A DNA stretch of 20,312 bases from JAIYDQ01 sp031411055 (lineage in GTDB: Bacteria > Planctomycetota > Planctomycetia > Pirellulales > Pirellulaceae), in the NCBI GenBank assembly GCA_031411055.1, contig JANOAI010000442.1, positions 1-20,312 of the forward strand, read 5' to 3'. The notes below the pieces were generated by a model. That model worked only from the letters and a program-made list of their open reading frames with translations, was not told where the DNA came from and did no database searches. The position numbers and the translations under genes are program-made. Below, piece after piece: positions 8,427 to 16,090 of this stretch; the first letter of the stretch is position 1, and the number at the start of each line of letters is the position of its first letter.

Positions 8427-10991
8427 GTGCAGATCTGGCAGAATTCGGCGTTTATACGGGTGCAGCGGAGACTCGACCGCTTGTCGAGTTACCCGATGTT
8501 GTGTGTTTTTGTACTTTCCGTGGTTGGACTTCTCCTGGTTCGCAGCCTGCCTTCATCGATTCCGTGGACGGCCATTGCATCGGTAGGACTCGTGCTCGGC
8601 TGCATTGCATGTCGGTTTATGCCGGGAGGCAAGTGGGTTTGGCTTTTCGCAATCGCCATTCCCTGTCTCGCTGGCTCGCGACAGCAGACCCTGGATAGCA
8701 TCGCTAACCAAGATCAACTTCACACAATGTCGACGGGTACGTGGACCCCAGTTGTCGTCGAAGCGATTATGGCCAGCGCGCCCCGGTATCGTCCCGATTT
8801 GATCGAGTTTCGAGATTCGCCAAAAGGCGGTAATCTTGCCGATGAATCCAAGTGGGAAACACTTTTTGAAATCGAGATCGTCGGTATTCGCGACGGTAAG
8901 CAATGGAAGCATGATCGCTTTGGTCGAATGACCGTCGCTGCCAAAGGTCGACTACGGGAGTACTTGCCCGGCGATCGATTACGATGTTACTTGGATTGGC
9001 AAAGGATCAACGAACCGACCAATCCAGGTCAGTTCAATCTTGCTGAAAAATATCGTCGACAGGGGATTCTGGTTCGGGGTCGTACCGACGACGCATCGCA
9101 GATCAATACGCTTCGCGAAGGCCATGCCCTTCGGTTCGATCGCTGGCTTGCATGGATTGTCATCCGTTCCGACGTTGCTTTCCATCGCTATGTTCCCTTT
9201 GGACAAGCGACGATGGCTTCGGCTTTGGTGCTTGGCCAGCGAGACCAAGTGGAATGGGACATGCAAGAATCGCTCCTGACAACAGGGACGATTCATATGC
9301 TTGCCATCTCCGGTATGCATATTGAGATGGTCGCGGTAAGCATTTTTTACGTCTGCTTGATATTGCGTGTCCCAAAGCGATTCATGTTCACAATCACGAT
9401 GTTGATCGTCATTGTCTATTCGCTCTTGTGTGGCGGAAACCCACCCGTCGCGCGCGCCGCCATCGTGGTCGTTACGCTGTGTATCTGTCGATGGATTGGA
9501 AAGACGACTCGACCGATGAACCTGCTAGGTCTCGCGGGTGTGGTGATCTTGTTGTATCGTCCCAGCTATTGGTTGGAGATTGGAACGCAACTCTCGTTTC
9601 TGGCAGTAATGGTTTTGATCCTGTTGCAACGTAGTGCAACGGAAACGAATCCAATCGAAACGGCGATGGATTCGCTGATGGCTGAGACGCATTCAAAATG
9701 GCGACGCGGGTTGGACTATTTCTGGGGCATATGTCGTGAACTGTTGCATTCGAGCTTTTGGGTATGGTGGCTTACGACACCATTGGTTCTTTTTCGATTT
9801 CATATCATCTCGCCGATTGCGGTTGTCTTAAATCTCGTACTATGGGTTCCTCTCCTCTTCGCTCTGCTTTCCGGTTTAGCATTACTTGCATTAAGTTGGT
9901 GTGGGCCTTGGTTGGGATATCCGATCGGCTGGTTCTGCGGGGTCAATTTGGCGATCACGGATTGGGTTGTCAGCAAGTCAGCCGAGATTCCTTTTGGGCA
10001 TTTCTGGGTGCAATCTCCGAGTTTGACTTGGCTTGCTATCTACTATCTATGCTTGTTCATGTCTGTAACCATGTTTGGCTTCTCGAAGACGCCACGAAAA
10101 TGGCTACTGCTTGGGACAAGTCTCTGGATGGCTACGATCGTCTCGCCAATAAGTGGGGTTCGCAACCAAGCCGCGGACTCCGTGCGGGAACTCACCATGA
10201 ACTTTATCGATGTCGGTCATGGGACAAGCATTTTGATACGAACGCCCAGCGGAAAAACGTGGCTATACGACGCGGGAAGGCTCGGTAATGCGCAGCGAAG
10301 CTATCAGGGGATTGCCGATGTTCTGTGGCACGAGCGAATTACGAGGATCGACGGTCTCTTTCTGTCGCACGCCGACTCGGATCATTTTAATGCGATTCCC
10401 GGATTGTTGAAACGATTCGCCGTCCGGCGATTGATCACGACCAAGCAAACGTTGCTTTCCGAAAGTGAATCGCTGAAATCGATTGTCCGAGAAATCCATT
10501 CGCGCCAAATTCAGATTGATTGTCAAACAGCGGGTTCTGTCGTTGACGACGGAGACATTCGATTCACCGTTTTGCATCCGTCGGACGAAGGAGTCCATGG
10601 AACGGACAATGCGAATAGTCTCTGCCTTCAGATCGAATATTCGGGGCATCGGATCCTTTTACCGGGCGACCTGGAAAAGGACGGTATCCAGTCGCTCACT
10701 TCACAACCAAAGCGCAAGGTCGACATACTCATGGCTCCACATCATGGAAGCCTGGCTGAAAAGCCCAACTCGCTACTTGAATGGTGCGATCCAGACGCGG
10801 TCGTGATAAGTGGCGGAACGCGAGCTCGAAACGATAAAATCAAACCCGCTTTTGGGTCACCGGAGCGATTGGTGCTGGTCACAGCACAAGACCACGCCAT
10901 TCGATGTCGATTTACGGAAAATGGCGAACAGATATTTGAGACATGGCAACACCCCGAATGGAAAACGGTCGCTACTGCATTACTGCCATAG
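8427..10991 (+). CDS. comEC: ComEC/Rec2-type DNA internalisation channel
   Basis: ComEC moves single-stranded DNA across the inner membrane during natural transformation. The 854-residue protein shows the family order: N-terminal membrane helices (about 24-95), a soluble OB-like region (about 100-240, with YLPGDRLRCYLDW), and a polytopic Competence domain (about 250-560). The latter contains the characteristic TIHMLAISGMHIEM at about 288-301. A metallo-beta-lactamase-like domain starts at 591 (MNFIDVGHGTSILI). Its metal motif is HADSDH (H648, D650, D652, H653), followed by LLPGDLEKDG and APHHGS. I use the GTG at 8427 because ggtaggg precedes it; an ATG at 8496 (MLCVFVLSVVG) is a credible alternative. 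No other competence gene is visible nearby, which is usual for scattered competence genes. Confidence 0.95.
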   Translation: MQIWQNSAFIRVQRRLDRLSSYPMLCVFVLSVVGLLLVRSLPSSIPWTAIASVGLVLGCIACRFMPGGKWVWLFAIAIPCLAGSRQQTLDSIANQDQLHTMSTGTWTPVVVEAIMASAPRYRPDLIEFRDSPKGGNLADESKWETLFEIEIVGIRDGKQWKHDRFGRMTVAAKGRLREYLPGDRLRCYLDWQRINEPTNPGQFNLAEKYRRQGILVRGRTDDASQINTLREGHALRFDRWLAWIVIRSDVAFHRYVPFGQATMASALVLGQRDQVEWDMQESLLTTGTIHMLAISGMHIEMVAVSIFYVCLILRVPKRFMFTITMLIVIVYSLLCGGNPPVARAAIVVVTLCICRWIGKTTRPMNLLGLAGVVILLYRPSYWLEIGTQLSFLAVMVLILLQRSATETNPIETAMDSLMAETHSKWRRGLDYFWGICRELLHSSFWVWWLTTPLVLFRFHIISPIAVVLNLVLWVPLLFALLSGLALLALSWCGPWLGYPIGWFCGVNLAITDWVVSKSAEIPFGHFWVQSPSLTWLAIYYLCLFMSVTMFGFSKTPRKWLLLGTSLWMATIVSPISGVRNQAADSVRELTMNFIDVGHGTSILIRTPSGKTWLYDAGRLGNAQRSYQGIADVLWHERITRIDGLFLSHADSDHFNAIPGLLKRFAVRRLITTKQTLLSESESLKSIVREIHSRQIQIDCQTAGSVVDDGDIRFTVLHPSDEGVHGTDNANSLCLQIEYSGHRILLPGDLEKDGIQSLTSQPKRKVDILMAPHHGSLAEKPNSLLEWCDPDAVVISGGTRARNDKIKPAFGSPERLVLVTAQDHAIRCRFTENGEQIFETWQHPEWKTVATALLP

Positions 10992-11218
10992 AGTCGTTCA
11001 TCAATGGAGAACTACCGATCGATGCCTTAACTCTGAAATTGCTTGAAAAGGATGGCATGAACCAGCAACGCGCACTCGTCAATCCATGTAAACTGCTAAC
11101 GGGGGAAATTAGTTAGCACACCTTGAAAGCATCTATGATGCCATCAACCCGTCGCTTGCCTTAAACTATTCCGGATTGTCGCCAACCGATGAAGCCATTG
11201 GATCAAAAAGGTAACGCT

Positions 11219-12838
11219 ATGAAATCGAAAATCATCGCTTTCTGTTGCGTGTTCGCAACTTCTTCGATTCTAGCCGCGGGTAACCTTGTCTCGCAGGTTT
11301 TCGACGAGCGATTCGAAGATTGGCCGGTCGATCTCAAAATCAAGGGAACGGTGTTAATATCGGATTCGGCTTCGATCTCTCACGATCATCTGAAACGCTG
11401 TTTTGAGAAGGCCGAAGATAAGACAATTGCCCTGATTTACGAGGGTTCGCCGCCAGCGGATCATTTAAAGTCCTTCGAACAGACTTTTAAACAAACGTTT
11501 CGTGTATTGTTCGCCGATGTAAACGATATACCTGATGCGGATGTTTTCGCGTTCTATCCCAATCCATTAGCCGACACAACGAACAAATCATTGCTTGCGA
11601 TAGAGCAAGCGATGCAACGGATGTTCAACGAGGGAAAGACACTTCTTGTGATCGGTTCCGGACGCGATCGTCTGGGAGCGATGTATTTTTCAGACGAGGT
11701 GACGTCGCATTCGAAACCAGTGCCCGGGTTAAAATTTCTGCCTGATTGTTTGCTGAAATCCAACATTGAAAATTGGGAAGCAGTTCAGAACCCATTCCAA
11801 GTCGCACTTGCTTCGCTTCCTCGTCATCTCGGGATTGGTATCGAACGAAAAACGACGCTTATCCTCGAAGGTCGACTCTTTCGTGTTGTAGGGGAAGGAT
11901 GTGCTCATTTTTACCTCGCTAGAAGCGATCATCAACCGAGTCGTACGTTTACTCTTGCCGAACGAAAATCGCGATCTCAACGTCCAAGCCAGTGGCAAGT
12001 GGATTTGACCGAGTGGCGTCGCGATGCGATCGATCGAACTTTGCCGGCTTTCCCGCCGCCGGAGGTCCGACTACCTCGCGTCGAGAATGGAACGCTAGTT
12101 ATCGTCGGTGGTGGTGGACTTCCAGAGGGACTGATGAGTCAGTTCGTTGAGCATGCTGGCGGGACGGAAGATGCCAAACTGGTTTACATCCCGTGTCTGG
12201 AAGAAGAAGTCTATTCAGCGAAAAAGGACATTATCCAAACTTGGCAATTCATGGGAGTTCGTCACACGGCGCGAGTCCACACCAAGGATCGGCTTATTGC
12301 CAATAGCGACGAATCTTTTTTAGCGCCGCTCCGTGAGGCGACAGGAATCTGGTTTGGAGGAGGACGTCAATGGAATCTGGCTGATTCTTACTACGGTACG
12401 ACCGCTCATCGGCTGATGAAAGACGTACTGCACCGAGGTGGTGTTGTAGGTGGTTCTTCCGCCGGTGCTTCGATACAGGCTCGGTACCTTGCGAGAGCAA
12501 CGCCAATCGAGAATTTTCGAATTATGGCTCCAGGCTATGAGTTAGGTGGGCTTGGGTTTCTGGACGGCGTTGCGATTGATCAGCATTTTTCGCAACGCAA
12601 CAGGCAGCGTGATATGGAAGGACTTGTGAATCGTTATCCGCAACTCTTGGGGATCGGAATTGACGAGAGCACCGGTGTCGTAGTTCAAAAATCGATCGCT
12701 AAAGTAGTTGGTCGAGGCCAGGCTTTCTTTTACGATCGACAGAAACCTCGCTCCACCAACGAACTTGACTATGTCGCTTTGTCGGATGGAGAGGCCTACG
12801 ATTTGGAAAAGCGTACGCCGTCTATTGGAAACCAATAG
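11219..12838 (+). CDS. Exported cyanophycinase-like S51 peptidase with a decayed duplicate N-terminal domain
   Basis: The ATG at 11219 is preferred over 11189: aaaaggt lies 8 bases upstream and the product (539 residues) then starts with a clean signal peptide (MKSKIIAFCCVFATSSILAAG). Residues 289-539 form a peptidase S51 domain with GTLVIVGGGG, FGGGRQWNLADSY, GGSSAGAS with nucleophile S414, DQHFSQR with H456, and GIGIDEST with E483. The 42- and 27-residue spacings equal those of the cyanophycinase triad I recall from Synechocystis CphB (Ser132-His174-Glu201). Cyanophycinase cuts the Arg-Asp polymer cyanophycin to dipeptides. Residues 41-240 look like a second, inactive copy of the same fold (see findings). 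There is no cyanophycin synthetase gene in the window, so the substrate is open; 'cyanophycinase' describes the family only. Confidence 0.85.
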   Translation: MKSKIIAFCCVFATSSILAAGNLVSQVFDERFEDWPVDLKIKGTVLISDSASISHDHLKRCFEKAEDKTIALIYEGSPPADHLKSFEQTFKQTFRVLFADVNDIPDADVFAFYPNPLADTTNKSLLAIEQAMQRMFNEGKTLLVIGSGRDRLGAMYFSDEVTSHSKPVPGLKFLPDCLLKSNIENWEAVQNPFQVALASLPRHLGIGIERKTTLILEGRLFRVVGEGCAHFYLARSDHQPSRTFTLAERKSRSQRPSQWQVDLTEWRRDAIDRTLPAFPPPEVRLPRVENGTLVIVGGGGLPEGLMSQFVEHAGGTEDAKLVYIPCLEEEVYSAKKDIIQTWQFMGVRHTARVHTKDRLIANSDESFLAPLREATGIWFGGGRQWNLADSYYGTTAHRLMKDVLHRGGVVGGSSAGASIQARYLARATPIENFRIMAPGYELGGLGFLDGVAIDQHFSQRNRQRDMEGLVNRYPQLLGIGIDESTGVVVQKSIAKVVGRGQAFFYDRQKPRSTNELDYVALSDGEAYDLEKRTPSIGNQ

Positions 12839-12998
12839 CTGGGTTTTCTGTCGAAGCTCTGCGTCGGTTGACAAAGCAAGTTGAACTTTATTGAGTTTCC
12901 CGTCCAAGATGTTTGGGCGACGAACGAATGAGTGTGCGAAAGAAACTTCAAGAACAGAATTTTGCTGTGGATCGAAAACAATAGACTAAGGCAACCCG

Positions 12999-13991
12999 AT
13001 GGATTTTTCCTTTCGACAATGTATCACCGTGTTGGCTTTCATTGGATTCGGTTCCATTCTTTCCGCTGAATCAGTGTATAACCCGTTGGACGTTCCGGCG
13101 GACTGGAAAACGACGACTGTCGATTACAATGTGCTCGATTCGAAACGGAATCGCGACATTCCGATCCGAGTCTATTTTCCCGCTTCCAAAGAATCGTCGC
13201 CGGTCGTGATTTTTAGTCATGGTCTAGGTGGTTCACGAGAAGGGAATCCTTATCTTGGAAATCATTGGTCTGCTCGGGGTTACGTCGCGGTCTTCATGCA
13301 ACATATCGGAAGCGACGTATCCGTCTGGAAGGACATTCCTGTTACACAAAGACTCAGTGCTTTGAAAACCGCTGCGAATTTGAAAAATACGGTCCTTCGA
13401 TTTCAAGATGTCCGGGCCGTAATCGACGAACTAGAGCGATGGAATGCAACAAGCGATCATCAACTCGCCGGTCGCCTTGATTTGAAACATCTGGGCATGT
13501 CTGGCCATTCGTTTGGAGCGGTAACGACTCAAGGTGTGGCTGGGCAGCGAACCGCGCGTGGTTCAGCTGATTTCACGGATGCGAGAATTAAGGCCGCGGT
13601 CATCATGAGTCCGAATGGCCCGAAAAACGCGGGCGATCTGAAGAAAATATTTGGTGGTGTCACCGTTCCCTGGATGCTGATGACCGGCACCAACGATGTG
13701 GCTATGGTGGGCGATGCGGATGTAGAATCGCGTTTATCTGTTTATCCTGCATTGCCGCCAGGGAGCAAATATCAATTGGTGCTGAAAGATGGCGAGCATG
13801 AAGCTTTTAGTGATCATGCTTTGCCTTTAGCTCAGAAGAAACGTAATCCCAATCATCACGTTGCGATCTTAGCACTGAGCACCGCATTCTGGGATGCGTA
13901 TCTTCGCGATGACCCGAACGCGAAACTTTGGCTAGAGGGTGATGGCCCCCGGACAGTACTCGAAAAAGACGATCAATGGGACAAAAAATAG
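12999..13991 (+). CDS. Exported alpha/beta hydrolase (dienelactone hydrolase / PAF-acetylhydrolase-like)
   Basis: The 330-residue protein starts with a likely signal peptide (MDFSFRQCITVLAFIGFGSILSAE), and taaggc stands about 10 bases before the ATG. After a short beta-rich lead (RDIPIRVYFPASKESSPVVI) comes the oxyanion-hole motif FSHGLGGSREG, typical of COG4188-like hydrolases. The nucleophile elbow is GHSFGA with S171, and the rest of the triad is probably D233 (TGTNDVAM) and H267 (DGEHEAFSD). The substrate cannot be read from the sequence; esters or lipids outside the cytoplasm are plausible. It lies 160 bases after the S51 peptidase on the same strand. Both are exported, so they may share a transcript. 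Confidence 0.88.
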   Translation: MDFSFRQCITVLAFIGFGSILSAESVYNPLDVPADWKTTTVDYNVLDSKRNRDIPIRVYFPASKESSPVVIFSHGLGGSREGNPYLGNHWSARGYVAVFMQHIGSDVSVWKDIPVTQRLSALKTAANLKNTVLRFQDVRAVIDELERWNATSDHQLAGRLDLKHLGMSGHSFGAVTTQGVAGQRTARGSADFTDARIKAAVIMSPNGPKNAGDLKKIFGGVTVPWMLMTGTNDVAMVGDADVESRLSVYPALPPGSKYQLVLKDGEHEAFSDHALPLAQKKRNPNHHVAILALSTAFWDAYLRDDPNAKLWLEGDGPRTVLEKDDQWDKK

Positions 13992-13996
13992 TTCTT

Positions 13997-14010
13997 CGAA
14001 CAATTGTTCG
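13997..14010. promoter_or_regulatory. Perfect 14-bp palindrome, CGAAC-AATT-GTTCG
   Basis: The site cgaacaattgttcg is fully self-complementary and lies 6 bases after the hydrolase stop and 87 bases before sdaA. It fits the CGAAC-N4-GTTCG consensus of LexA/DinR boxes known from Bacillus and Mycobacterium. Whether planctomycete LexA uses that motif is uncertain. It may be an operator for another dimeric regulator, or chance. Confidence 0.4.
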
Positions 14011-14050
14011 GCCTTTCTGGTGGAATTCGTTCTCCGTTTTTGCAAATCGC

Positions 14051-14056
14051 TACAAT
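14051..14056 (+). promoter_or_regulatory. Candidate -10 element for sdaA
   Basis: TACAAT at 14051-14056 is a good -10 match, giving an expected transcript start near 14063 and a leader of about 35 bases. The -35 region (around 14026-14035) is poor, which would suit an activator-dependent promoter. The 14-bp palindrome lies about 55-60 bases upstream of the predicted start. Confidence 0.4.
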
Positions 14057-14097
14057 ACGAGTGAACGCTATGACCTTCTATTCCAGAATCGCCAGTC

Positions 14098-15555
14098 ATG
14101 CACAGTCTGTTTGAACTATTTAAGGTTGGGGTTGGTCCGTCGAGTTCGCATACTGTCGGGCCGATGGTGGCGGCGAAGCGATTTGCAGTGGAATGCAGTA
14201 CCGAAAAGATTCTTGAGTCTGTAAAGCGGGTTGTTGTCGAGTTGTACGGTTCGTTGGCTTTGACGGGGTTGGGGCATGCAACCGACGGAGCTGTCTTAGC
14301 GGGGTTATCCGGACTCCATCCAGCCGATGTCGAGGTCGAGGTCATGCAACGAACGATTCAGTCGATTCGTGATCGAGGCACGTTGTGTCTGAATGGCGAG
14401 CGAAACATTGCTTTCGATGTCGCTAGCGACTTGCTTTTTCATCGGAACGAAAGCTTGCCATTCCATCCCAACGCCGTTCGCTTCACTGTATTCAGTGACG
14501 ACAACACCAAGACATTGAGTCGTGTCTTTTATTCTGTCGGCGGCGGATTCGTGCTGCGCGATGACGAGACAACGTCCGACGACACAAAGACTAACCAGCC
14601 GAAACCGACCGTCCCCTTTCCATTTTGTAGCGCTGAAGAATTGGTGCAGATGTGTCATGCAAGCCGACTTTCCATCGCCGAAGTCGTCGATCGAAACGAA
14701 CGCGTATGGCGTGATGAGATTTCAATCGCGGATGGAATCGACCGATTATGGTCTGTCATGCAAGGATGTATTGAACGCGGATGTCAAACGGAAGGGGTCT
14801 TACCAGGTGGTTTGCAAGTCGAACGTCGCGCGCCGCGAATTGCTCGCCAACTATTGCGAGACGATTATGTGAAGGCCGATATCGATGAGTTGCTGAATCC
14901 AAGTTGCCGAGTTGAATCGCCAGAAGATAAGCAACGTGGCACGCCGATGGATGACGCACTCAACGTAAATGATTGGGTCAGTCTGTTTGCGTTGGCCGTC
15001 AACGAAGAGAATGCGGCGGGAGGCAAAGTAGTGACGGCTCCGACGAACGGTGCCGCCGGGGTAGTTCCCGCCGTCTTGGCGTACTATCAACGGTTCTATC
15101 CTGGAGCCAACCGAGAGGGGATTCATATCTACTTTAAAACAGCCGCTGCTATCGGGATGTTATACAAACGCAATGCTTCGTTGTCCGCGGCCGAAATGGG
15201 CTGTCAGGGCGAAGTCGGGGTAGCTTGTTCGATGGCGGCTGGAGGTTTAGCTGCCTGTATGGGTGGGACCCCAGACCAGATCGAGAATGCAGCCGAGATT
15301 GGGATGGAGCACAATCTCGGCCTGACTTGTGATCCGGTACGCGGCTTGGTGCAAATCCCCTGTATCGAACGGAACACGATGGGTGCGACGAAAGCGATCA
15401 ACGCAGCGCGCCTTGCTGTTCTTTACGGCGACGGTCGGCACCGTGTGTCGCTCGATCGGGTTATTGAGACGATGCGACAGACCGGAGTCGATATGCAGTC
15501 GAAGTATAAGGAGACGTCGTTGGGAGGGTTGGCGGTCAATGTCGTGAATTGCTAA
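14098..15555 (+). CDS. sdaA: L-serine ammonia-lyase (deaminase), iron-sulfur type
   Basis: This enzyme converts L-serine to pyruvate and ammonia using an oxygen-sensitive 4Fe-4S cluster. The 485 residues match the single-chain SdaA form. The N-terminal (beta) domain opens with the hallmark LFKVGVGPSSSHTVGPMVAA. The C-terminal (alpha) domain includes NEENAAGGKVVTAPTNGAAG, then MGCQGEVGVACSMAAGG, LTCDPVRG and IPCIERN. The likely cluster cysteines are C369, C411 and C422. The start at 14098 places the hallmark at residue 4 onward, as in relatives, although no Shine-Dalgarno is evident. It opposes serC-serA metabolically and presumably works when serine is abundant. Confidence 0.97.
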   Translation: MHSLFELFKVGVGPSSSHTVGPMVAAKRFAVECSTEKILESVKRVVVELYGSLALTGLGHATDGAVLAGLSGLHPADVEVEVMQRTIQSIRDRGTLCLNGERNIAFDVASDLLFHRNESLPFHPNAVRFTVFSDDNTKTLSRVFYSVGGGFVLRDDETTSDDTKTNQPKPTVPFPFCSAEELVQMCHASRLSIAEVVDRNERVWRDEISIADGIDRLWSVMQGCIERGCQTEGVLPGGLQVERRAPRIARQLLRDDYVKADIDELLNPSCRVESPEDKQRGTPMDDALNVNDWVSLFALAVNEENAAGGKVVTAPTNGAAGVVPAVLAYYQRFYPGANREGIHIYFKTAAAIGMLYKRNASLSAAEMGCQGEVGVACSMAAGGLAACMGGTPDQIENAAEIGMEHNLGLTCDPVRGLVQIPCIERNTMGATKAINAARLAVLYGDGRHRVSLDRVIETMRQTGVDMQSKYKETSLGGLAVNVVNC

Positions 15556-15594
15556 GTCGATGTTCCTACATGGTTTAGCACGAATCGCTAGCGA

Positions 15595-15840
15595 GTGGCG
15601 AGATTTGACAAAACCGCTCGCTTTCGCGGCGAACAGTGGCTGCAATGTGGCCTTCGGGATGAAATTTGGTCGGGCGAACCATCGACGAGCGTATGGCAAT
15701 CCATCCTGGAAAACGAAAATAACGCTCGGCACGTCTCCCTTTTTACTGATTTAACTCGCCGTTTGCTTGAGATTGAGGGGACTAGGCAAATTGAATCGAT
15801 CGAAAACTGGCTCTTGCGTTGGGGGAGCCGATGCCTATAA
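15595..15840 (+). CDS. Possible small hypothetical protein (81 residues)
   Basis: An open frame begins with GTG at 15595, two codons after an in-frame TAG (15589), and ends with the TAA at 15838-15840. The product is hydrophilic with a Trp-rich pattern (QWLQCGLRDEIWSGE, VWQSILENENN, LLEIEGTRQIESIENWLLRW) and a helical C-terminal half, which reads more like protein than random frame. I do not recognise the family. Against it are the weak start, no Shine-Dalgarno, and a stop codon that lies inside the TATAAT of the tRNA promoter. It starts 40 bases after sdaA, so co-transcription is possible. Confidence 0.35.
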   Translation: MARFDKTARFRGEQWLQCGLRDEIWSGEPSTSVWQSILENENNARHVSLFTDLTRRLLEIEGTRQIESIENWLLRWGSRCL

Positions 15841-15841
15841 T
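15814..15841 (+). promoter_or_regulatory. Sigma70-type promoter for tRNA-Gly
   Basis: TTGCGT (15814-15819), a 16-base spacer and a perfect TATAAT (15836-15841) form a good housekeeping promoter. Transcription would start near 15848, about 68 bases before the tRNA. It may also feed tig downstream. Confidence 0.6.
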
Positions 15842-15915
15842 CCGAGGTTCGCGATGGAAGAATGTCATATTTTCCCATCTCAATTGGAAGGGCATGCTTA
15901 CGTGCGATGCATCCT

Positions 15916-15988
15916 GCGGGTGTAGCTCAGTTGGTAGAGCACAACGTTGCCAACGTTGTTGTCGACGGTTCGAATCCGTTCACCCGCT
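15916..15988 (+). tRNA. tRNA-Gly (anticodon GCC)
   Basis: The full cloverleaf can be drawn. The acceptor stem is gcgggtg (15916-15922) with cacccgc (15981-15987). The D arm is gctc/gagc around agttggta, and the anticodon stem is caacg/cgttg with loop ttgccaa, so the anticodon is GCC at 15949-15951. The T stem is gacgg/ccgtt with loop ttcgaat. The discriminator is T at 15988. The 3' CCA is not encoded and must be added after transcription. The GCC anticodon reads glycine codons GGC and GGU. Confidence 0.95.
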
Positions 15989-16013
15989 CTCATCGTCGCA
16001 TTTAGGCTGCCCT

Positions 16014-16065
16014 TTCTTTTTTTGCGATCACTTTTTTAGCGATCATTTTTTGAACTGCCACTTTT
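16014..16065 (+). repeat. T-rich imperfect tandem repeat of about 15 bases
   Basis: T-runs of five to eight bases recur about every 15 bases. The first two units share ttttttNgcgatcaN (16017-16031 and 16032-16046); the third (ttttttgaactgccac) and fourth (tttttcgac) are diverged. It lies between the tRNA and tig. The first run could help end the tRNA transcript, although no hairpin precedes it. Confidence 0.45.
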
Positions 16066-16090
16066 TCGACGCTTGCCCGGGAAAAATCGT

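Noticed and set aside
8314..8586. Plus-strand 90-residue frame before and overlapping comEC
   Set aside because: Its N-terminal part looks membrane-like, but the rest overlaps comEC in another frame and becomes Arg/Cys-rich; no ribosome site.
11095..11117. Small hairpin gctaac/gttagc upstream of the S51 peptidase as a terminator of comEC
   Set aside because: Only 6 bp, about 100 bases past the comEC stop and without a U-tract; too weak to list.
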